From contig CAKUCE010000017.1 of assembly GCA_934643535.1 (NCBI GenBank), positions 1 through 21,017 of the forward strand: a stretch of 21,017 nt of DNA. The letters are read 5' to 3'. Below are positions 6,606 through 21,017 of this stretch, piece after piece. The DNA is from an uncultured Clostridia bacterium (lineage in GTDB: Bacteria > Bacillota > Clostridia > Christensenellales > Aristaeellaceae). The notes below the pieces were generated by a model, which did no database searches, was not told the DNA's origin, and was given only the letters and a program-made list of their open reading frames with translations. Within the stretch, counting starts at the first letter, position 1. Each line of letters starts with the position of its first letter. A program made the position numbers and the translations under genes.

Positions 6606-6612
6606 GGCATTT

Positions 6613-10386
<3,774 letters not shown>

Positions 10387-10422
10387 TCCCTATTGCCATA
10401 AACCGAAAGGGAGTGCCGCGTT

Positions 10423-13986
<3,564 letters not shown>

Positions 13987-13989
13987 CAG

Positions 13990-14217
13990 GCAGGGGCAGT
14001 GCCCCTGCACTCCGGACTGCGCGCCGCAGGCGCGCAGAGGACTTCGTGGGACATGCGAGTTGGCCGCGGTTTTACCGCCGCTCGGCGGAAGGCCTCGCGG
14101 CTCGCGCAAGGGGCAGTGCCCCTTGACCCCACACCGCGCCCTATAGGCGCGGGACGCTCGTGGGAAAGCTGCCTGGCCGTGGAACTACCGCCGCTCGGCG
14201 GAAGGCCTCATGGCTCA
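13990..14217 (+). repeat. Composite palindromic repeat array, copy B, directly downstream of rpoC
   Basis: The order matches copy A. P is at 13990-14008, Q at 14017-14037, R1 at 14072-14106, S at 14108-14124, T at 14134-14152 and R2 at 14186-14217. P here has a C-G closing pair where copy A has G-C. T has a 7-bp stem with loop CTATA against 8 bp with loop ATAAG in copy A. The 13-mer GGGGCAGTGCCCC occurs in both P and S of this copy. The array begins 3 nt after the rpoC TAG and ends at the foot of the rpoC terminator. Open frames crossing it on either strand are artefacts of the repeat. Confidence 0.9.
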
Positions 14218-14218
14218 T

Positions 14219-14259
14219 AAAAGCGGCCAGCGTGGATAAAAACACGCTGGCCGCTTTTT
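14219..14259. terminator. Bidirectional intrinsic terminator between rpoC and the PepSY-like gene
   Basis: A 16-bp perfect stem (14219-14234 with 14243-14258) has an A-rich 8-nt loop and ends in a T5 run on the plus strand. The complementary A-tract gives a T4 run in the other direction. It ends the rpoBC transcript and probably also the convergent secreted-protein gene that stops at 14276. Confidence 0.95.
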
Positions 14260-14275
14260 GCATATTTGGGAAATA

Positions 14276-15103
14276 TCAGCCATTATCTTGCGGTTCCTGC
14301 AATTCCGTTTGGAGGATTTCACCGGTTTGAGCATTCAGGATCACGTAATAAATGTCGCTGCGATCCGTATATTCCACGTGTACCAGCACTTCCCAGACCG
14401 GGATCGGGGAGCCGTCTGCGGCGGTTGAACCCATATAGTTGAAAAACGGCTGTTCCGTTGACAGAGTGGTTTCGGAGTCTGGGGAAAGCAGATGGGCGAC
14501 CGCGCTTCTGGCAAGGACGGAAGCGTTCACGAAGGAGACGGAAGCGCCCTGATCCGTGCTTTCCGGGTGGGTAATATCCAGAAAACCATACAGCTTCAAC
14601 GGTTCGGCACGGAGGGCCAGATAGGCTTCGTCCCGGTTGAGCAGAAGGGTAAAAATTCCCTGTTCTTCGTTTTCCTCGCTGCGCATTAGGGCCACAAGGT
14701 CGTAGAAACGCCCGCTCAAAAGGAGTCTGCTGAAGGTTTCTGTTCCCGTACAGAGGGCATTTTCCTCTTCTGCATCCACGCCTGTCCAGCCGGGATCCCA
14801 TGCCGTCAGTTTCGGAAAGTGCCACGCCTGATTCCAGTACTGCCGAATCATTCCCGCATCGTCGAAGCGAAGCATCAGCGCGCCGTGCTCGTAGTTTGGC
14901 TGAACGTCGATCAGGTACTCATCGCCGATGGAACGTACCGTCAGTTCGGAATCCGAAACGTTTTCCTCTACGAAAGGATTCGAAAAAAAGCAGAGGGCGA
15001 ATTGACGCGCGGTCGTTTCGTCATCGATGAGGGTAATGGTTTCTCCCAGCGCCGCCACAGGCAAAAGGAGAAACAGAGCCAGAAAGCAAAAAATCTTACG
15101 CAT
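14276..15103 (-). CDS. Exported protein of unknown function with PepSY-like C-terminus
   Basis: The product is 275 aa from the ATG at 15103, which has GGAGG 7 nt upstream. A signal peptide is clear (KIFCFLALFLLLPVAALG, about 3-20). There is no lipobox, so the mature protein is probably released or wall-associated. The body is acidic and Trp/Tyr-containing, with no motif I recognise. Near the end, SDIYYVILNAQTGEIL resembles the last strand and turn of PepSY domains, and a preceding VPV-like strand (SPIPVWEVLVHVEY) fits the same fold. PepSY domains often inhibit proteases or occur in wall proteins of Clostridia; the specific role is unknown. It lies downstream of a terminator, so it needs its own promoter, which I could not identify with confidence. 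Confidence 0.75.
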   Translation of the reverse strand: MRKIFCFLALFLLLPVAALGETITLIDDETTARQFALCFFSNPFVEENVSDSELTVRSIGDEYLIDVQPNYEHGALMLRFDDAGMIRQYWNQAWHFPKLTAWDPGWTGVDAEEENALCTGTETFSRLLLSGRFYDLVALMRSEENEEQGIFTLLLNRDEAYLALRAEPLKLYGFLDITHPESTDQGASVSFVNASVLARSAVAHLLSPDSETTLSTEQPFFNYMGSTAADGSPIPVWEVLVHVEYTDRSDIYYVILNAQTGEILQTELQEPQDNG

Positions 15104-15170
15104 AAGCAAACCTCCCTGAAAGTATCTGCTTATCAGACGGCCGGGGAGGCGGATTTCATCCAAAAACAGG

Positions 15171-15205
15171 AAAAAAAACAGCCCTGGCGTTTTTTCGCCG
15201 GGGCT
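15171..15205 (-). terminator. Intrinsic terminator of the coiled-coil protein gene
   Basis: On the minus strand the stem is AGCCC, one C/A mismatch, then GGCG, closed by a six-A loop, and eight T follow (15171-15178) after one G. It lies 22 nt after the stop codon of the coiled-coil gene. Confidence 0.88.
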
Positions 15206-15227
15206 GAGCTTTTCCGGGGTGAGCAAA

Positions 15228-15803
15228 TTACGGATTGGTCTTCTTGGCTTCGTCCAGCTTCTTGGTCAGCTCGTCGATCTGGGCCTGCAGCACGGCGGCC
15301 TCGTCCTCGGCGGCTTTGGCGGCGGCAGCCGCTTCTTCCTTGGCCTTGGTCAGCGCGTCGTCGCCCGCGGCCTTCACGGCAGCGGCGGTGTCCGCCGCTT
15401 CTTTCTTGGCGGCTTCCAGATCGGCGGCGGCCTGCCGGGCAGCCTCTTCAGCGTCCGTCAGAGCCTTCTCCAGAGAAGCCTTCACTTCTTCCAGATCCTT
15501 GGTCAGCTGATCCTTATCGGCCAGAGCAGTTTCGTTTTCCTTGGTCAGGGTTTCGATCTGAGCCTCGGCTTCAGTCAGCTTGGCCTGCAGCTCTTCCAGA
15601 GAAGCAGCCTTCTCGTCCACGTCCGCCTGCAAGGTCTCGGTCTGTTCGGTCAGGTCCTTCACCTGGGCGGAAAAGGCGGTGCTGTCGTTCAGGGCGTTGT
15701 TCTTACCGACGAAGCCGATAATCGCCGCGATGATCGCAATCACCAGCAGAATGGCCAGTACGTTTACCAGGGTATTTTTTTTCGCGTTCTTGGTCTGGGT
15801 CAT
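15228..15803 (-). CDS. Membrane-anchored alanine-rich coiled-coil protein
   Basis: The product is 191 aa from the ATG at 15803, with GGAGG 7 nt upstream. After a short Lys/Asn-rich N-terminus there is one transmembrane segment (NVLAILLVIAIIAAIIGFVG, about 14-33). The remaining ~155 residues are Ala, Glu, Lys and Asp-rich with continuous heptad character (QAKLTEAEAQIETLTKEN), a long coiled coil. The positive N-terminus suggests the coil is outside the membrane. There is no cysteine, signal-cleavage site or catalytic motif. The function is not recognised; a structural or scaffolding role at the envelope is possible. The longer ATG reading (15842) starts inside the promoter -10 box. Confidence 0.8.
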   Translation of the reverse strand: MTQTKNAKKNTLVNVLAILLVIAIIAAIIGFVGKNNALNDSTAFSAQVKDLTEQTETLQADVDEKAASLEELQAKLTEAEAQIETLTKENETALADKDQLTKDLEEVKASLEKALTDAEEAARQAAADLEAAKKEAADTAAAVKAAGDDALTKAKEEAAAAAKAAEDEAAVLQAQIDELTKKLDEAKKTNP

Positions 15804-15840
15804 GGAAAAGCCTCCTATTCGATTTGGGGAATTTTTAGCC

Positions 15841-15849
15841 ATTATAGCA
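15841..15849 (-). promoter_or_regulatory. Extended -10 promoter of the coiled-coil gene
   Basis: On the minus strand TGC precedes TATAAT (15841-15846), a consensus extended -10. The -35 region is poor. Transcription would begin near 15834 and give a leader of about 30 nt. It lies between the uvrB stop and the coiled-coil gene. Confidence 0.65.
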
Positions 15850-15877
15850 TAAAAGAACCGAAAAAGGAAGTTGTTTA

Positions 15878-17890
15878 TCAGATTCTCTTTTTACGCCGCC
15901 GCCGAACCTGCGGTTTCTGGATCTGCTGTTCCTTTCCGCCCTCGCCCTTGAGCTCGAAAAGCTGGTCGCGCAGCTTGGCGGCCTTTTCGAAATCCAGCGC
16001 TTTGGCGGCGGAAAGCATCTGATCCTCCACCGACTGCATCAGGGCCTGCAGTTCTTCTTCGCTCATGGAATCCGGCGCGCCCGCCTTCATATCGTCGGTA
16101 ATGCGCAGAAGCGCCTGCACGGTACTCTGGACGCTCTTGGGCGTGATGCCGTGAAGCTCGTTGTAGGCCTGCTGCAGAGCCCGGCGGCGATTGGTCTCAT
16201 TCATGGCCTTTTCCATGCTTTCGGTCAGAATATCGCCGTAGAGGATCACCCGACCGTCCACATTGCGGGCGGCACGGCCGATGGTCTGGATCAGGCTGGT
16301 CTCGCTGCGCAGGAAGCCTTCCTTGTCTGCATCCATGATGGCTACCAGACTGACCTCCGGCATGTCCAGTCCTTCACGCAGCAGGTTGATGCCCACCAGC
16401 ACGTCGTACTCGCCCAGCCGCAGGTCGCGGATCAGCCTGGTGCGCTCCATGGTCTGAATGTCGCTGTGCAGATACCGCACCCGAATGCCCAGCTTTTTCA
16501 GATACTCGGTCAGGCTTTCCGCCATACGCTTGGTCAGCGTGGTCACCAGCACCCGTTCGCCTTTTTCGATGGTCTTGTGAATCTCGCCCACCAGATCGTC
16601 CACCTGACCGGTAGCGGGCCGCAGCAGGATCAGCGGATCCAGCAGGCCCGTGGGGCGGATGATCTGTTCCACCGTGTTTTCGGCGATGGAAAGCTCGTAC
16701 TCGCCCGGTGTGGCGCTGACGTAAATGACCTGATTCAGCCGCTCGTTGAATTCGTCGAAAACCAGCGGCCGGTTGTCATAGGCGGAAGGCAGACGGAAAC
16801 CGTAGTCTACCAGACTCTTTTTGCGCATGTGGTCGCCGTTGTACATGGCCCGCACCTGCGGCAGGGTCACGTGGCTCTCGTCGATGATCATCAGGTAGTC
16901 CTTGGGGAAATAGTCCAGCAGGCAGTAGGGCGCGTCGCCGGGCTGACGGCCGTCAAAGTAGCGGCTGTAGTTTTCAATGCCCTGACAGTAGCCGATCTGC
17001 CGCATCATCTCCAGATCATAGGTGGTGCGCTGTTTCAGCCGCAGGGCGTAAAGCGGCTGATTTTCATCCTCCAGTTCCTTGACCCGCACCGTCAGATCGT
17101 TTTCGATATGGCAGAGATTTTGCAGCATTTTTTCCTTGTCCATCGCATAATGAGTGGCAGGGAAGACAGCCGCGTGCTCCAGCGTACTGATCGCATTGCC
17201 GCTGACTGCGTCGATTTCCCGGATGCGCTCGATCTCATCGCCGAAAAATTCGATGCGCAGGGCATGCTCCCGCTCGCTGGCGGGAATGATCTCCAGCACG
17301 TCGCCCTTGACCCGGAAGCTGCCGCGGGAAAAGTCCATATCATTGCGTTCGTACTGGATATCCACCAGCCGGGCAATGAGCTGGCTGCGGCTCAGCTGCA
17401 TGCCGGGGCGCATGCTGACCATCATGCCCTCGTACTCGCTGGGGTCGCCCATGGAATAAATGCAGCTGACGCTGGCGACGATAATCACGTCCTTGCGTTC
17501 ACGCACCGCGGCGGTGGCGCTGTGACGCAGGCGGTCGATCTCTTCATTGATGGAAGCGTCCTTCTCGATGTAGGTATCGCTGGCGGCGATATAGGCCTCG
17601 GGCTGGTAATAATCGTAGTAGGAGACGAAATACTCCACCGCGCTGTCCGGAAAAAAGGCCCGCAGTTCGCTGCAAAGCTGCGCGGCCAGCGTCTTGTTGT
17701 GGGCCAGCACCAGCGTAGGCTTCTGCACCCGCTCGATCACGGAAGCCATGGTGAAGGTTTTGCCGCTGCCGGTCACACCCAGCAGCACCTGATTTTTTTT
17801 GCCCTCCAGAACGCCCCGGGCCAGACTGTCGATGGCGGCGGGCTGATCGCCGGCGGCGGGATAGGGAGCTTTCAAAACAAAACGATCCAT
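15878..17890 (-). CDS. uvrB: Excinuclease ABC subunit B
   Basis: The product is 670 aa, normal for UvrB. It is the damage-verifying helicase-like subunit of nucleotide excision repair; it is loaded by UvrA and recruits UvrC. The Walker A motif is LGVTGSGKT (K44). The damage-clamping beta-hairpin is marked by FVSYYDYYQPEAY (88-100). The Walker B/DESH box is MIIDESHVTLPQ (D337, E338). The later helicase motifs include YVSATPGEYE, LVTTLTKRMAESL, GINLLREGLDMPEV and QTIGRAARN. The C-terminal UVR motif, LDFEKAAKLRDQLFEL, contacts UvrC. I chose the ATG at 17890 (MDRFVLKAPYPAAGDQP), with AAAGGA 10 nt upstream; the in-frame ATG at 17923 lies inside the -10 box. No uvrA or uvrC is adjacent. Confidence 0.98.
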   Translation of the reverse strand: MDRFVLKAPYPAAGDQPAAIDSLARGVLEGKKNQVLLGVTGSGKTFTMASVIERVQKPTLVLAHNKTLAAQLCSELRAFFPDSAVEYFVSYYDYYQPEAYIAASDTYIEKDASINEEIDRLRHSATAAVRERKDVIIVASVSCIYSMGDPSEYEGMMVSMRPGMQLSRSQLIARLVDIQYERNDMDFSRGSFRVKGDVLEIIPASEREHALRIEFFGDEIERIREIDAVSGNAISTLEHAAVFPATHYAMDKEKMLQNLCHIENDLTVRVKELEDENQPLYALRLKQRTTYDLEMMRQIGYCQGIENYSRYFDGRQPGDAPYCLLDYFPKDYLMIIDESHVTLPQVRAMYNGDHMRKKSLVDYGFRLPSAYDNRPLVFDEFNERLNQVIYVSATPGEYELSIAENTVEQIIRPTGLLDPLILLRPATGQVDDLVGEIHKTIEKGERVLVTTLTKRMAESLTEYLKKLGIRVRYLHSDIQTMERTRLIRDLRLGEYDVLVGINLLREGLDMPEVSLVAIMDADKEGFLRSETSLIQTIGRAARNVDGRVILYGDILTESMEKAMNETNRRRALQQAYNELHGITPKSVQSTVQALLRITDDMKAGAPDSMSEEELQALMQSVEDQMLSAAKALDFEKAAKLRDQLFELKGEGGKEQQIQKPQVRRRRKKRI

Positions 17891-17921
17891 TGAAACATGA
17901 TCCTTTCCAGAAATTGCTTCC

Positions 17922-17950
17922 ATTATAGCACGCTTTCCCGTTTCGGAAAA
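17922..17950 (-). promoter_or_regulatory. Probable uvrB promoter
   Basis: On the minus strand TGC precedes TATAAT (17922-17927), a consensus extended -10, with a weak TTTTCC at -35 (17945-17950, 17-nt spacer). The region 17951-18129 leading to murA holds a 6-bp GCCAGC/GCTGGC hairpin (17971-17991) but no clear promoter for murA. Confidence 0.65.
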
Positions 17951-18129
17951 GAACGGGCGAGACAAATGCCGCCAGCAAAAGGACGGCTGGCCGGGCAAAA
18001 CGGAAGCTATGCTGACAAACCCTGCCGAAGAACGGCTGAAAGGCGCTTTTCACGGCGGCTGAAAAACCTTTCCACCCCTCATGCGGTTTCTGCACCGGGG
18101 TCAAAATGACCGCGACAGGAGGGATGAAC

Positions 18130-19386
18130 ATGGCAACTTATCTCATCCGTCACAGCCCCGTCCTGAGCGGCGAGGTGGAGGTACACGCCGCCAAGAACGC
18201 GGTGCTGCCGCTGCTGGCTGCGGGGTTATTGACGGAGGAACCACTGGTATTGAAGGAAGTGCCGCGCATCACGGATGTGGAGACGCTTCTGACCATCCTG
18301 AGAGACTGCGGCGCTCAGGTGACCCGCAGCGGAACGGAGGTTTCCGTCTGCGCGCTGCAGCCCCAGAGCCCGCTGCATGAGGAGAACATGCGCCGTCTCC
18401 GGGCCAGTATTCTGATCCTCGGCCCCATTCTGGCCCGCAGCGGCAGCGCGTGCGTGGGCCTGCCCGGCGGCTGTGCCATCGGTCAGCGGCCCATTGACCT
18501 GCATCTGAAGGGATTGCAGGCGCTGGGCGCGCAGGTGCATCCGCTGGGCGGCAAGCGCCAGCTCTCGGGCCGCCTTTCCGGCGCGCGCGTCTATCTGGAC
18601 CTCCCCAGCGTGGGAGCCACGGAAAACCTGATGATGGCCGCCGCGCTGGCCCGGGGGCTGACGGTGTTGGAAAACGCGGCCAAGGAGCCGGAAATCGTCG
18701 ATCTGGCCAACTGCCTGAATCTGATGGGAGCCAGCATTTCCGGCGCAGGCACCGAGACCATCACCATTTTGGGCGTGGAACGACTTCATGGCGCGGTGTA
18801 CCGGCCCATCCCCGACCGGATCGAAGCGGGCACGCTGCTGTGCGCCGCCGCAGTCACCGAGGGCAGCGTACTGGTAAGGGGTGCCTGCGCGGAGCATCTG
18901 CGTTCGCTGCTGTTCAAGCTGGCGGAAACAGGCGTGGGCATTCGGGAGACTCACGCGGGGATCCGTCTCAGCGGATCGGCTGTGTCGCCCTTTGAGGTGC
19001 GGACACTGGCCTATCCGGGCTTTCCCACCGATATGCAGGCTCCCATGACCGTGGTGGCGCTGCGCTGTCATGGGCGGAGCCTGATCCATGAAACGGTGTT
19101 CGAAAATCGCTTCATGCACGTGAACGAATTGTGCCGTCTTGGCGGGCGCATCCGGGTGGAAAACAACGTGGCGCTGGTGGAAGGCGGTTATCCGCTTCGG
19201 GGAACCGGCCTGCGCAGCACCGACCTTCGGGCCGGGGCGGCCCTGATGCTGGCCGGACTGATGGCGGAGGGAGAAACGCTGCTCAGCGACCCCTCGGGCC
19301 ATATCGAGCGGGGCTATCAGAATTTGCCTGAAAAGCTGCGGCTTCTGGGCGCGGACATCGAACGGCTGGACGATTACCCGGTTTAA
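18130..19386 (+). CDS. murA: UDP-N-acetylglucosamine 1-carboxyvinyltransferase
   Basis: The product is 418 aa. It transfers the enolpyruvyl group of PEP to UDP-GlcNAc, the first committed step of peptidoglycan synthesis in the cytoplasm. Key residues are K22 and N23 in HAAKNA, the PEP-binding R91/R93 region, and the catalytic loop GGCAIGQRPIDLH with Cys115. Cys115 is the residue alkylated by fosfomycin, so the enzyme should be fosfomycin-sensitive. The general base lies in YPGFPTDMQAP (D301), and the late Arg in STDLRAGAAL contacts substrate. I chose the ATG at 18130 because AGGAGG (18117-18122) is 7 nt upstream; the earlier ATG at 18124 is too close to it. Many Bacillota carry two paralogues (murAA and murAB); which one this is cannot be told. 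Confidence 0.96.
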   Translation: MATYLIRHSPVLSGEVEVHAAKNAVLPLLAAGLLTEEPLVLKEVPRITDVETLLTILRDCGAQVTRSGTEVSVCALQPQSPLHEENMRRLRASILILGPILARSGSACVGLPGGCAIGQRPIDLHLKGLQALGAQVHPLGGKRQLSGRLSGARVYLDLPSVGATENLMMAAALARGLTVLENAAKEPEIVDLANCLNLMGASISGAGTETITILGVERLHGAVYRPIPDRIEAGTLLCAAAVTEGSVLVRGACAEHLRSLLFKLAETGVGIRETHAGIRLSGSAVSPFEVRTLAYPGFPTDMQAPMTVVALRCHGRSLIHETVFENRFMHVNELCRLGGRIRVENNVALVEGGYPLRGTGLRSTDLRAGAALMLAGLMAEGETLLSDPSGHIERGYQNLPEKLRLLGADIERLDDYPV

Positions 19387-19487
19387 GCGAAACCGCCGTT
19401 TTTGTTTCATTTGGCCTTCCTTTGTTTTTACACGTTTTCCACTCCTTTCCCAATGGGTTTTGACTGTACTTTTTCGTCAGAATCCGC

Positions 19488-19493
19488 TATAAT
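19488..19493 (+). promoter_or_regulatory. Consensus -10 box upstream of the CdaR-type regulator
   Basis: TATAAT at 19488-19493 is a consensus -10. The nearest good -35 (TTGACT, 19460-19465) is 22 nt away, too far for normal spacing, so the promoter is probable but may need an activator. Bases 19387-19459 between murA and this box hold no clear terminator. Confidence 0.5.
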
Positions 19494-19509
19494 GAATGCG
19501 GCCCTCGGG

Positions 19510-19540
19510 CTTTCCGGCGCAAGCCGGAGCAGGAAAGGAG
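19510..19540 (+). promoter_or_regulatory. Leader hairpin that can pair with the Shine-Dalgarno of the CdaR-type gene
   Basis: TCCGGC (19513-19518) and GCCGGA (19523-19528) form a 6-bp stem closed by a GCAA tetraloop. The neighbouring CTTTCC (19510-19515) is also complementary to GGAAAG (19532-19537), which overlaps the ribosome-binding site AAAGGAG (19534-19540). The two pairings are mutually exclusive. Confidence 0.45.
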
Positions 19541-19550
19541 CAACCCTCGC

Positions 19551-20621
19551 GTGTATATTGAAAAGCGGTATCTTCGCAAAATCGCAAAAGTTTTTCAGGA
19601 ATTGAGTCTTCCTCTGCGCCTGCTGGACACGGACGGCACCTGCATTGTGCCGGAGGACGGCCCGTCTCTGACCGTGCCCGCTTCCACGCTGGCGTCCGGC
19701 ATCAACCATCATGCAGGCGACGCGCTGGTGCGGGTTCTGGACATTCACCCCTCCCTGTATCTGGCGGCGCAGGCCTCCGCGCCCGGCGCGGCCGACGTAC
19801 TGTGTCTGGCGGACGCCATGGTCATGAGCCTGCTCAAGAGCAGTCTTTCCATTTCCGGCTATTCCGATGTATACCGCAAGGCGCTGCGGCAGGAGCTGAC
19901 CGGCGCGGAGCTGGCCTCCCGGGCGGCGGAGCATAAGATTCCGGTGGAAATGAACCGCTGCGTCATCGTGTTCCAGCTGGAGGATACGGACAAGGCCAGC
20001 GCCTATACGACCCTGGGCGAACTGCTGCCGCTGGGCGAAACGGATGTGCTGGTGGAAATGAACCGCCGGGAGGCGGCCCTTGTCAAGGACATGGACGGCA
20101 TCGACGGCACGGCGGAGCTGGAACAGTACGTGCTGGCCGTACAGGAGACCCTGATGGAGGAAGCGGCCCTGAATATGGCGGCGGGCGTTGGCGAAAGCAA
20201 GAATAACCTGGCCCTGCTGGGCGAAAGCTATGCCGAGGCCAGACGTGCCATCGAGGTAGGCCAGTTATTCAACCCGGAGGAGAATATTTTCCTCTTCAGC
20301 CGCCTGATGCTGGAGCGCTTCCTGATGAGCGTGCCCCGGGAGGACAGCCTGCGGTATCATTCGCTGCTGTTCAACCGCAGAACGGCCAAGCTCTTCAACG
20401 AAGAGATGCTGCAGACCATCGAAATGTTCTTCCGCAAGGATCTGAACCTTTCCGATACGGCGCGGCAGCTGTTCATCCACCGCAATACGCTGGTGTACCG
20501 GCTGGATAAGGTGCAGCGTCAGACCGGGCTGGATCTGCGCCACTTCGACGACGCGGTGACGTTCAAGATCCTGTACAAGCTCAAGCGCTGCGGACAGGAA
20601 AAGCCCAGAGAGATTCTTTGA
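19551..20621 (+). CDS. CdaR/PucR-type helix-turn-helix transcriptional regulator
   Basis: The product is 356 aa. The C-terminal ~55 residues (about 290-345) are the PucR/CdaR-type HTH: ETIEMFFRKDLNLSDTARQL, then FIHRNTLVYRLDKVQRQTGLDL, which is the most conserved part of the family. The middle (about 130-250) resembles the GGDEF-like ligand module of these regulators, seen in AAGVGESKNNLALLGESYAEA. The N-terminal sensory part (1-110) is not recognised. CdaR-type proteins usually activate sugar-acid or amino-acid utilisation genes, but no such genes are adjacent. The start is GTG, with AAAGGAG 10 nt upstream. The S41 protease gene follows after 30 nt on the same strand and may be cotranscribed. 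Confidence 0.87.
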   Translation: MYIEKRYLRKIAKVFQELSLPLRLLDTDGTCIVPEDGPSLTVPASTLASGINHHAGDALVRVLDIHPSLYLAAQASAPGAADVLCLADAMVMSLLKSSLSISGYSDVYRKALRQELTGAELASRAAEHKIPVEMNRCVIVFQLEDTDKASAYTTLGELLPLGETDVLVEMNRREAALVKDMDGIDGTAELEQYVLAVQETLMEEAALNMAAGVGESKNNLALLGESYAEARRAIEVGQLFNPEENIFLFSRLMLERFLMSVPREDSLRYHSLLFNRRTAKLFNEEMLQTIEMFFRKDLNLSDTARQLFIHRNTLVYRLDKVQRQTGLDLRHFDDAVTFKILYKLKRCGQEKPREIL

Positions 20622-20651
20622 TTTTCGAATGAATGGAAACGGGGTGATCGA

Positions 20652-21017
20652 ATGAAATGGACCAAGACCCGCAAGCTGACCATGCTTTTGACCCTGATCC
20701 TGGTCATGCTGACCAGCTGCTCCCTGCTGCCCACCACTATCACCGACGCTTTGACCGGCGATGGGGCGGCGGCTGCCGACGAAGGGATGGTCACCATCTC
20801 CCGGGAGGAATATGAGCGGCTCAAGCAGTATGAAGAGCTGGATGAGATCAAGCAGATTGTGGATCAGTATTACTATCAGGAGCCGGATGAACAGGAAATG
20901 CTGGATGGCGCGGCCATGGGTCTGCTCTACGGTCTGGACGATCCCTACACCTTCTATTACACCCCCGAAAACTACGCCAAAATGTGGGCCGATGACGAGG
21001 GCAACTACGCCGGTGTA
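20652..21017 (+). CDS. S41-family (CtpA-like) carboxy-terminal protease, lipoprotein, 3' truncated by window end
   Basis: The frame opens with ATG at 20652, preceded by GGGGTGAT (20641-20648), and stays open through the last base (122 codons seen). The N-terminus is a lipoprotein signal: KTRK, a hydrophobic core, then the lipobox LTSC with C23. A flexible Ala/Asp-rich linker follows. From about residue 58, LDEIKQIVDQYYYQEPDEQE leads into GLLYGLDDPYTFYYTPENY, the conserved region preceding the PDZ domain of C-terminal processing proteases. The PDZ and Ser-Lys catalytic parts lie beyond the window, so activity cannot be judged. The family trims envelope proteins and peptidoglycan hydrolases. 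It follows the CdaR-type gene closely. Confidence 0.88.
   Translation, partial: MKWTKTRKLTMLLTLILVMLTSCSLLPTTITDALTGDGAAAADEGMVTISREEYERLKQYEELDEIKQIVDQYYYQEPDEQEMLDGAAMGLLYGLDDPYTFYYTPENYAKMWADDEGNYAGV

Noticed and set aside
16151..17893. 580-codon frame on the plus strand opposite uvrB
   Set aside because: Antisense shadow of a clear uvrB, with no start signals or domain.

Overview
This window is a chromosomal segment of a GC-rich Bacillota, most likely of class Clostridia. The support is RNase J as the ribonuclease next to rpoBC, a CdaR/PucR-type regulator, a VanW/SH3 exported protein, a CmpB-type permease, strong AGGAGG ribosome-binding sites and near-consensus TTGACA/TATAAT promoters. 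Genus and species cannot be read from the sequence. No rRNA, tRNA, CRISPR array or insertion sequence was seen.

Layout. 1-616: the 3' part of a polyvalent-protein ADP-ribosyltransferase-like (ART-PolyVal) reading frame, visibly more AT-rich than the rest. It has no stop codon before a strong hairpin terminator, so it looks like the damaged edge of a phage or conjugative element abutting the core chromosome. 676-2409 (-): a GNAT acetyltransferase and a secreted SH3/VanW-domain protein, driven by one consensus promoter. 2603-3448 (-): a CmpB-type membrane protein with a long coiled-coil tail. 3449-3963: intergenic, holding a terminator and a ~230-bp palindromic array. 3964-6384 (-): RNase J and an RseC/MucC-family thiol membrane protein. 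6385-13986 (+): rpoB-rpoC under its own consensus promoter, with a leader that contains a seven-codon mini-ORF. 13987-14275: a second copy of the palindromic array, then a bidirectional terminator. 14276-17890 (-): a secreted protein with a PepSY-like end, a membrane-anchored coiled-coil protein, and uvrB. 18130-21017 (+): murA, a CdaR/PucR-type regulator, and the 5' part of an S41 (CtpA-like) lipoprotein protease.

How it fits together. The core is transcription (RpoB/RpoC), RNA turnover (RNase J), DNA repair (UvrB) and cell-envelope synthesis or maintenance (MurA, VanW/SH3, S41 protease). Unlike the common bacterial arrangement, rpoBC is not preceded by rplJL: the gene upstream is a divergent rseC.

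The most unusual structure is the composite hairpin array. It occurs twice, about 10 kb apart and in inverted orientation, and each copy begins within 3 nt of a stop codon (rnj and rpoC) in the sense direction of that gene. Differences between the copies preserve base pairing, which suggests selection on RNA structure or a dispersed palindromic repeat family that targets 3' ends of genes. No complete novel defence or biosynthetic system is visible in the window.
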